Positions 1 to 4,998 of a DNA stretch of 7,551 bases are shown in pieces. The position numbers and the translations under genes are program-made. The notes under the pieces were generated by a model. It saw only the letters and a program-made list of their open reading frames with translations, did not search any database and was not told the DNA's origin. The stretch's first letter is position 1, and the number at the start of each line of letters is the position of its first letter. Source of the DNA: Bacillota bacterium (GTDB taxonomy: Bacteria > Bacillota_E > Sulfobacillia > Sulfobacillales > JAIMBI01); contig JAKARZ010000077.1 of NCBI GenBank assembly GCA_021828405.1, forward strand, positions 1 through 7,551, read 5' to 3'.

Positions 1-35
1 GGATCGTCGGTCACTAGTGACCGCGCGCCCGCTCC
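1..35. repeat. Palindrome-centred repeat, copy 1
   Basis: A perfect 12-bp palindrome GTCACTAGTGAC lies at 10-21. After a 2-bp variable gap it is followed by CGCGCCCGCTCC at 24-35. The same palindrome, gap length and right flank occur again at 149-174. The nine bases to the left are also partly shared (6 of 9). The sequence between the two copies is not repeated, so this is a dispersed pair and not a tandem array. The copy touches the window edge, so more copies may lie outside. It could be a protein-binding site, a REP-like element or a repeat linked to the decayed insertion element next to it; the sequence alone does not decide. Confidence 0.6.
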
Positions 36-139
36 GGCGGCGGCGGTCCCTCCCGGCGATGGGCCGGCGGTGCCTGGGGCGCCGCCCCCGGAGGGCGCGT
101 CATGAGCCGCCCCCGACCCCGGCCCGGGGCCGCGCGCCC

Positions 140-174
140 GGACCGCCCGTCACTAGTGACGACGCGCCCGCTCC
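140..174. repeat. Palindrome-centred repeat, copy 2
   Basis: This is the second copy of the palindrome GTCACTAGTGAC (149-160), again followed after 2 bp by CGCGCCCGCTCC (163-174). Its period relative to copy 1 is 139 bp. The left flank (140-148) matches copy 1 at 6 of 9 positions. An exact 12-bp palindrome plus a 12-bp shared flank is unlikely by chance, even in GC-rich DNA. Confidence 0.6.
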
Positions 175-244
175 ACCCGGCACGGGGCCCTCCGGCTCCC
201 GGCCGCCTCTGGCCGGGTCGCCGGCGCCCTTTGCCAGGATTCCC

Positions 245-288
245 CTGGTGCTGATTTGGGGAAATGTGCGTTGGCGTTTTGGGGAAAT
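245..288. repeat. Direct repeats TTTGGGGAAAT; possible insertion-element end
   Basis: TTTGGGGAAAT occurs at 255-265 and again at 278-288, 23 bp apart. An inverted partial copy (ATTCCCC) lies at 239-245. The AT-richer patch stands out from the GC-rich surroundings and begins just past the point where transposase homology ends (about 314). Internal repeats near the ends are common transposase-binding sites, so this may be the 3' terminal region of the ISAs1-like element, brought close to the gene by an internal deletion. No matching inverted copy was found beyond the 5' side of the gene, so this reading is inference. Confidence 0.35.
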
Positions 289-313
289 AAAGATTGCTGT
301 TGACACACGTATT

Positions 314-490
314 CCCCCCGCGGTCCCCCACCCAGCCGGTGGCGAACGCGGCCGGCGTATGGAGGGCGTCGGCCGTGACGACCCGGCTCCGCACGTCCCG
401 GGCCGCCAGGGTGGGCAGCGCTTCGGGGATCTCATGGGTCTGGGCGTCCACGGCGCGTTGGGCCAACACAAGGCCCAGCGTGTGACTCAC
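314..490 (-). pseudogene. ISAs1-family transposase, shifted-frame C-terminal fragment
   Basis: This continues the upstream transposase in another reading frame. It overlaps the upstream stop in the string GTGA. The translation reads LGLVLAQRAVDAQTHEI, then RVVTADALHTP, then DRGG. This is the usual ISAs1/H-repeat order: a strand after the first catalytic Asp, a VDxKTNEI-like motif, and the second catalytic Asp in a TxDALHTQ-like motif (Asp codon at 368-370). Recognisable homology ends at the DRGG motif near 314. After that the open frame runs on to a TAG at 14-16, but it is GC-driven low-complexity sequence. The third catalytic acid and the C-terminal domain are missing, so no active transposase can be made. 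Confidence 0.7.
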
Positions 491-1614
491 GCCCCCGAGC
501 CGGGGTTGGGAGCGCGCCCGGCATGGCCCGACCCGCGCAGCGTCTGGCCATCGAGCGCCACCGCGTCCCCGACCGCCCGTTGCTGCAACCAGTGGCCCAC
601 CGCGTGGTCCAAGGCCGCCGCGTCCCCGGCGGTGAGCGCGCGACGGATGGTCGGTTCACTCGGCACCGCGTAGATCCCCGTCGACGGGGAGCGAACCAGG
701 CGGAGGCGCTGGCGGGTGTCGGGGGGAAGGGCCGCCGCCCAGTCGGCGATGGCGCGAAAGCTCCGGGCCCCCGCCAGCACCGTCAGCACGCAAACCGTGA
801 GAATGTGCCGGGGCTGATCGCGCACCCCCCGCCGCGCGCGGGGCTCCGGCACCGTCGCCAAGGCGGCCCCCAAGCCGGCGGGGCCGGCCAGCGGCACCGT
901 GTTGGGGTCGAGCCCGCCCCACGTCGACCCGCCGAGGAGCGGGCCGGCCAGCGGCGCGCGCAAGGCCACCACCGCGCCCCGGGCGAGTGGCCGGATCCAC
1001 ACGACTTTCGGCTGGCCATGCGCGACGTAGTGCGGCCCCTGCCGCGCATAGCCCCGCGTGGTGCCTCGCTTCTCCCACCCGGCGGCTTGGTAGACCGTGC
1101 CCAGAAAGTGTGCGGGGTCCACAAACGTTTCACACAGCACCACGGGGTGGCCACGGACCACCGTCCAGTCCGCCGCCAAGCACCGCACCGTCAGGGCCAG
1201 CCCCCGCGAGCCGAGATTTGGGACATGGTAGCCCGGCAGAATGAGAAAGCGCGCGTTCTGCGCCACATAGCGCAGCCGGGTGGCCCGTTGGGCCGGGGTC
1301 CACCCGAGGTAGGCATCCCGGGCCCCCACCTTGAGCGCCCCGCCAGTCCACCCCACCAGCGCGACCCACCTGCCGTCCCCCTCGACGAAATAGCGCAGGG
1401 TCTCGCCCACCAGACGCGTGAGCCCCAAATCGTGATGCTGGCGCACGAGCGCATCCCACTGCTGGATCTCCGCGCGGGTGCGGACCAGCCGCACCGTGAC
1501 GCGTTGCACTAAGGCATAGGCCGTCGGGGCTGGCCGACGGCGGGGCCTTCGCGATGTGTCATGCCTTCGGCATCCCACACCCGCGCCGCAAATATCAGGG
1601 GCCCCGCGCCCCAC
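487..1614 (-). pseudogene. DUF4338 (DruA-like)-ISAs1 transposase fusion, N-terminal part, frameshifted
   Basis: This open frame encodes 375 residues. Residues about 41-210 match DUF4338, the DruA fold: LRYFVEGDGRWVALVGW, then the LGW motif, NARFLILPG, the signature ETFVD (162-166), and YVAHGQPK (196-203). Residues about 248-345 match the ISAs1 transposase-associated N-terminal domain (VPEPRARRG, then LAGARSFRAIADWA). The first catalytic Asp is D355 in ALDGQTLRGS. A TGA at 487-489 then ends the frame in mid-domain, and the rest continues in another frame. The first 40 residues are Arg/Pro-rich and lie over a long imperfect palindrome, so the true start is probably a GTG near 1494; no clear ribosome site supports any start. 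Family knowledge: ISAs1 elements use a single DDE transposase ORF. The role of the fused DruA domain is unknown. I regard the gene as a decayed element and not as a defence gene. Confidence 0.75.
1511..1549. repeat. Composite imperfect palindrome upstream of transposase domain
   Basis: GCCGTCGG (1520-1527) and CCGACGGC (1534-1541) are perfect inverted arms around a 6-base loop. Outer arms AAGGC (1511-1515) and GCCTT (1545-1549) pair across a small internal loop. The site lies just upstream of the first recognisable transposase-fusion domain. It could be a transposase-binding or subterminal site, or a hairpin that limits read-in transcription. It also argues that the Arg-rich N-terminus of the open frame is not translated. 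Confidence 0.4.
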
Positions 1615-1929
1615 CCGTCCGCAACCCCTCGCTGGTCACTTTGGCACAGCCCTGCTGACCTTCCTCCAGGCACTGACCGAATTCCTGCGCCCGCCATGTT
1701 GCGGCCACAGCGACGGCGGCCTGGACCGAAGTGTTTCCTCCACCCGCCAGTCCGGGCCATGCTCGCCGCCGACCCACGACTCGCGCCAGGGCGCGCAATC
1801 CGCACCCGAGCCAGGATCTCTCGCGGCTCCGGAGGGTTCAGGCGGCGGCGGGCAGGCGCACCATGTCCGGAGGGGGAGCTTAAAGGCTCCCCCTCCGGAC
1901 ATCCAGCTGCCGATGCGGGCCAGGAACGG
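1615..1929. other. Gene-free stretch between transporter and transposase remnant
   Basis: No convincing gene is visible in these 315 bases on either strand. The overlapping frames give Arg-, Pro- and Gly-rich translations typical of GC-rich noncoding DNA. The one clear feature is the long perfect hairpin at 1863-1902. The stretch may hold the undetected left end of the insertion element. Confidence 0.5.
1863..1902 (-). terminator. Perfect 17-bp hairpin downstream of MFS gene
   Basis: ATGTCCGGAGGGGGAGC (1863-1879) is followed by a 6-base loop and its exact reverse complement (1886-1902). The hairpin begins 27 bases after the transporter stop codon. That is where a transcript-end or 3'-stabilising structure would sit. 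No T-run follows on the minus strand, so it is not a classic intrinsic terminator. Many GC-rich bacteria use such tail-less hairpins. It could also be a mobile repeat. The perfect symmetry is seen; the function is inferred. Confidence 0.55.
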
Positions 1930-3174
1930 CTACCGCGGGGCCATCGCCTCCGTCGGCGCCAAGATGACATTGCTCTCGGTCACGGCCCGCGTCATGAAGG
2001 TGAGTAGCAGCGACAAGACGCTGGCGAGCCCCATGCTCACGAGCCCCGCCGTCACGAAGCCATTGGACAGGAGCGCGGCAAAGACCGGCCCGCCCAGCAT
2101 TGCTCCCACATTGAAGGCCAGAAACAGCCAGCCCGTGACCGTTCCTGCCAAGTTGTCATCCACCGAGTCCTGCCCCAGCGTGCAAATCAGGTCCACGTAA
2201 ATGCCCCACCCGGCCCCGAACGCGAAGGTGAACACCGTCAGCGCCGCGACGCTTGGTGCGAACAAGAAGATGCCGATGCTGCCGGCCGCAATGAGAAAGG
2301 CAGCCAGACTCACGATCTTCTTGCGGCCGAGCTTGTCAGCAAGATACCCGATCGGAAACGCGCAGATGAGCCCACCCAAGCCGCCCATCGACGCAATCGT
2401 GGCGGCCTGCCCCGGCGGCAGCGACAGCCCTTTCAGGAGAAAGTCCGAAAAATATCCCAGGTAGCCAAACAGCACGATGCCGAAAAGAAAGATGGACCCT
2501 GACAGCACGAACACGTTGCGGTTGAAGATGCCGCGAAAGCGAACGGTCCGCTTCTCGGTCTCTTTGTACGTCTTCGGGATCACCAGGTAAAACACAACCA
2601 TGACCAGGAGCGAGAAGATCCCGGACAGCACGAAAGGCGTCACGTAGTGCGGAAGAAACGGCGTGATGAGGTATGGGCTCACGAACAGCCCACCACCGAA
2701 GAACACGGCGAAGGCCGATACCGCTCGTCCCCGCGTTTCCCAGAAGATGTCCCCCAGCAGGGCCACGATCGCCGGCTGAAAGATCCCGACCCCCACGCCC
2801 ACCAGAAAGCGGGTGACAAAAAGCCACAGCGGACTGCTGGCCACCCCGGTCATCACCGTGAAAATGGCAAAAATCGCGACCGACAGCAAGACCGTGTTTT
2901 TCACCGAGAAGGTGTCGAACAAGTATCCCCCGACCAAGCTGAAGATGGCGATGCCAAGCGCGAACCCGGTGGCCACCGTGCCCAAGAACGCCGCGCTGGC
3001 ATGTACGTTGTGCACGATGAACGGAGACCCAAAAAAGTACAGGTTGCTGTCAAACCCCTCCAAGAAAGCCGGCAGCGCCGCGACCAGCACAATGAGGAGC
3101 AACATTCCTCGGCTCTTGCCTGCCACGGAGCGCACCGTCACGGTGCCCCGCCCCGGGCTCGCCTCAGTCGACAC
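1930..3174 (-). CDS. MFS transporter (metabolite:H+ symporter type)
   Basis: This is a 414-residue integral membrane protein of the major facilitator superfamily, about the usual length, with roughly 12 hydrophobic helices. The first helix (24-53) contains FLEGFDSNLYFFGSP, with acidic residues E39 and D42. This resembles the charged first helix of aromatic-acid:H+ and sugar/metabolite:H+ symporters. The loop between helices 2 and 3 is GGYLFDTFSVKN, a degenerate motif A. The corresponding loop in the second half is well conserved: GYLADKLGRKK (276-286). The cytoplasmic central loop lies near 201-218 and is Lys/Glu/Arg-rich. It probably imports an organic acid or similar small metabolite by proton symport; the substrate cannot be told. 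The GTG start at 3174 follows a purine-rich stretch including GGAG at close spacing; an in-frame GTG a few codons later is possible. The gene has its own promoter and an operator-like palindrome. It is separated by 280 bp from msrB upstream on the same strand. Confidence 0.88.
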   Translation of the reverse strand: MSTEASPGRGTVTVRSVAGKSRGMLLLIVLVAALPAFLEGFDSNLYFFGSPFIVHNVHASAAFLGTVATGFALGIAIFSLVGGYLFDTFSVKNTVLLSVAIFAIFTVMTGVASSPLWLFVTRFLVGVGVGIFQPAIVALLGDIFWETRGRAVSAFAVFFGGGLFVSPYLITPFLPHYVTPFVLSGIFSLLVMVVFYLVIPKTYKETEKRTVRFRGIFNRNVFVLSGSIFLFGIVLFGYLGYFSDFLLKGLSLPPGQAATIASMGGLGGLICAFPIGYLADKLGRKKIVSLAAFLIAAGSIGIFLFAPSVAALTVFTFAFGAGWGIYVDLICTLGQDSVDDNLAGTVTGWLFLAFNVGAMLGGPVFAALLSNGFVTAGLVSMGLASVLSLLLTFMTRAVTESNVILAPTEAMAPR

Positions 3175-3232
3175 GTTTCTCCACTCCCTCTCCTCCTAGG
3201 CCTTCTACGTCCAAGCGATGGGAGACAAGACA

Positions 3233-3258
3233 CTTATACTAAATACAATATTATTGTA
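3233..3258 (-). promoter_or_regulatory. Promoter with operator-like palindrome for MFS gene
   Basis: On the minus strand a TATAAG box (3238-3233) is a near-consensus -10 element about 60 bp upstream of the transporter start. Just upstream is the perfect inverted repeat TACAATA-A-TATTGTA (3258-3244), which would cover the spacer and -35 zone. An AT-rich palindrome here, in a GC-rich genome, is what a repressor site would look like. The half-site resembles operators of GntR-type or Fur/PerR-type regulators only loosely. No regulator gene is in the window, so the regulator is unknown. Confidence 0.55.
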
Positions 3259-3312
3259 ACATGTGGGCACACGAGCTACCCACGGCAACCTATCCCAACG
3301 CCGATTTAGGTT

Positions 3313-3341
3313 CATTTATCATCGTAGCGGGAGTCTGTCAA
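3313..3341 (-). promoter_or_regulatory. Possible second promoter upstream of MFS gene
   Basis: The minus strand has an exact TTGACA (3341-3336). A weak -10-like hexamer TAAATG (3318-3313) follows after 17 bases. It would start transcription about 130 bp upstream of the transporter, ahead of the palindrome site. The -35 match is perfect and the -10 is poor, so this is tentative. Confidence 0.25.
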
Positions 3342-3454
3342 TGGGAGATAGAGGGCGAAGCGTCGCGGGTATCCGAAGGAGGGATCGGCGGCTCCGCACA
3401 CGCCGAACTCGTAACCCTGGCAGCCTTGATGGCGCGGTCCCTTGCGGCCGAGGC

Positions 3455-3892
3455 CTACTCGGCAAAGAGGGGCAGGTACTCCGCGTACCCTTCGGCGGCC
3501 AACTGGACCTTGGGTACGAACCGCAGCGCTGCGGAGTTTATGCAGTAGCGAAGGCCGCCCCTCTCTCGCGGCCCATCGTTGAAGACGTGGCCCAGGTGGG
3601 ATTCGGTGGCTGTGGACGTCACCTCGGTGCGCACCATGCCATGGCTCGAATCCACGTGCTGGCCGATTCGGCCGCTGCCGATGGGCCGGCTGAAGCTGGG
3701 CCAGCCGCAGTCGGAGTCAAACTTGTCCCGCGACGAAAACAGGGGGATGCCGGAAATCACATCAACGTACAAGCCTTCTTCACGATTGTCCCAGTACGGG
3801 TTCTGAAACGGCGGCTCCGTGCCTTTTTCCTGGGTGACCTTGAAGGCCAGCGGACTGAGTCGGGCGCGCAGCGCTTCGCGATCGGTGTCCAC
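3455..3892 (-). CDS. msrB: Peptide-methionine (R)-S-oxide reductase MsrB, zinc-less form
   Basis: This enzyme reduces the R epimer of methionine sulfoxide in oxidised proteins, using thioredoxin as electron donor. The 145-residue protein is close to a full MsrB domain. Visible family motifs are [11 protein letters not shown] (57-67), [11 protein letters not shown] (81-91), [10 protein letters not shown] (99-108) and [12 protein letters not shown] (114-125). C117 in RYCIN is the expected catalytic cysteine, and C62 is a possible resolving cysteine. The two CxxC pairs that bind structural zinc in many MsrBs are absent: the positions read YVDVISG and TSTATESH. There is no signal peptide, so it acts in the cytoplasm. 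The GTG at 3892 is chosen because AAGGAGG (3905-3899) sits 6 bases upstream; an in-frame ATG at 3913 lies upstream of that site and is unlikely. The gene follows the lipoprotein by 38 bp on the same strand and is probably cotranscribed. Confidence 0.93.
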   Translation of the reverse strand: MDTDREALRARLSPLAFKVTQEKGTEPPFQNPYWDNREEGLYVDVISGIPLFSSRDKFDSDCGWPSFSRPIGSGRIGQHVDSSHGMVRTEVTSTATESHLGHVFNDGPRERGGLRYCINSAALRFVPKVQLAAEGYAEYLPLFAE

Positions 3893-3930
3893 GCCCCACC
3901 TCCTTGGCTCCATGGTACCAGCGGCGGGCC

Positions 3931-4680
3931 CTACTGCGCCGCGAGCGGAGCACCCGCGCTGGACTCCAACACGGTGACCGTCTGTCCTGCAGCCAGATGC
4001 GCCAGCCGCTGGGGTGGGCCCAGGAACGGCAGCGACGCCGTGTCCTTGCCGCCAACGGAGGCCACGATGGCAGATCCGCTCTTGCTCACCAGCGTGCCAT
4101 GAACCAGGGTGGGCATGCCGGCCAGCCCCAGCAGGCGGGGCGGTTTGGACCGGGTGGCCAGGATCGCCACGTGCGCTCCCACCTCGAGGGGCTGTCCAAC
4201 ATCCACCGTGTCCCCGGAGGGATAGGTGCTGGGGAGGCTCACGGTCACCTGCTTGTGCTTGGCCGTCGTGACCACCAGGGTGCTGGAGCTCACTTGCTGA
4301 ATCGTGCCGGCGGCCGTCGGGAGCAGTTCGAGCAGCGACGGCGAAGAAGTTGTCCCCACAACCCGCACCCGCTCTCCCGTGTCGAGCCATCCCGCAACCG
4401 GTATCCGCGCCCCCTCAAAGTACAGGGGAACGCTGCTGGGCACGGTGACCGTCCCGTGATGACCGCCCTTCAACGTGACGGAGGAGGCGGACACCCCCGT
4501 GATGCGATAGGCAGCCAGGCGATGGGATCCCCGATGATGATGCGCAGGGCTCTTGCCGGCGGGCGGTGAGGTGTTGTTGGTGGCGGGTGGCGTGCTGGAC
4601 GTGACGCCACAGGCACTCATCAGAACGGCGGCGAGAGCCGCACCGGCCATGCGGCCCCCGAGTCTCCGAACGCTGGTCAT
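3931..4680 (-). CDS. Putative lipoprotein with three repeated beta modules
   Basis: This encodes 249 residues. The N-terminus has basic residues (RRLGGR), a hydrophobic stretch and a lipobox LMSAC with C24 as the lipidation site, so it is probably exported and anchored by lipid. A Ser/Thr/Pro/His-rich linker follows (25-54). The rest holds three similar modules at about 58-113, 123-178 and 192-240. Each has the pattern G-x-[IVL], a short Ser-rich turn, a Val-rich strand, a -V-x-[LV]-P- strand, and then a Gly-Val-x-Val-strand end. This resembles the small beta-barrel repeats of DUF5666-type secreted proteins; that family match is tentative. No catalytic residues are evident. AAGGAGG (4693-4687) lies 6 bases before the ATG. 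The gene leads into msrB, which suggests a joint role in envelope or oxidative stress, but this is inference. Confidence 0.75.
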   Translation of the reverse strand: MTSVRRLGGRMAGAALAAVLMSACGVTSSTPPATNNTSPPAGKSPAHHHRGSHRLAAYRITGVSASSVTLKGGHHGTVTVPSSVPLYFEGARIPVAGWLDTGERVRVVGTTSSPSLLELLPTAAGTIQQVSSSTLVVTTAKHKQVTVSLPSTYPSGDTVDVGQPLEVGAHVAILATRSKPPRLLGLAGMPTLVHGTLVSKSGSAIVASVGGKDTASLPFLGPPQRLAHLAAGQTVTVLESSAGAPLAAQ

Positions 4681-4998
4681 GGAGCGCCTCCTTCAATTAG
4701 CAGCGGTCCTGAGCGAAACCCATCGAGGCCACGGGCGCACCGCGGCGCCAGACTCACCCTCAGAATTACCAGAGACCTGTGGGAAAATGATTAAGACGCC
4801 GAGGCTCGCCTCACGACTTGCGCCTCCCGCGAACCCAGACCGCGTCGTGCCGAGAGCCCGGCAAACTTTCCTGGGGGCTAGCAGGAAAGCGCCTGGAAGG
4901 CGCGAACCATCCGGCGCTTACCCGGGCCTCACCTTGATCACCGGAAGATGAGGGCCGGCGCCGGGCCAATGATCGCAGCGTAAACAGGGAGGCGCAGC
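4681..4998. other. Divergent intergenic region between lipoprotein and ThDP gene
   Basis: These 318 bases must hold the start signals for both divergent genes. An AT-richer patch lies at about 4763-4798. On the plus strand it includes a weak promoter candidate, TTACCA (4766-4771) and GATTAA (4789-4794) with a 17-base spacer. I see no strong consensus promoter on the minus strand. Closer to the plus-strand gene are two adjacent hairpins (4866-4903) and a 10-bp palindrome CCGGCGCCGG (4955-4964). No coding region is supported. Confidence 0.45.
4866..4903 (+). promoter_or_regulatory. Tandem hairpins in leader of ThDP gene
   Basis: CTTTCCTG (4866-4873) pairs with CAGGAAAG (4882-4889) across an 8-base loop. 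Next to it, GCGCC (4889-4893) pairs with GGCGC (4899-4903) across 5 bases. The two stems share base 4889. They lie about 100 bases upstream of the ThDP gene and could form a structured leader or an attenuator, or end a short upstream transcript. No T-run and no known riboswitch signature are present. Confidence 0.3.

Noticed and set aside
1..174. CRISPR array from the two palindromic repeats
   Set aside because: Only two copies, a spacer of about 104 bases and no cas genes. The spacing and palindrome do not fit CRISPR.
14..313. Continuation of the shifted transposase frame to a 158-residue protein
   Set aside because: Homology to ISAs1 transposases ends near 314. The rest is GC-driven Arg/Gly/Pro sequence running through the palindromic repeats.
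17..1512. Long plus-strand open frames of 218 and 329 residues opposite the transposase
   Set aside because: They are Arg/Pro/His-rich mirror frames of a GC-rich gene with clear motifs on the minus strand.
487..1614. Active Druantia defence system
   Set aside because: Only the DruA-like domain is present, fused to a broken transposase. No large helicase or other Druantia genes are in the window.
3893..4390. N-terminal extension of msrB to 311 residues
   Set aside because: It is antisense-like readout of the lipoprotein gene in another frame. A perfect AAGGAGG marks the GTG at 3892, and the 145-residue length fits the family.
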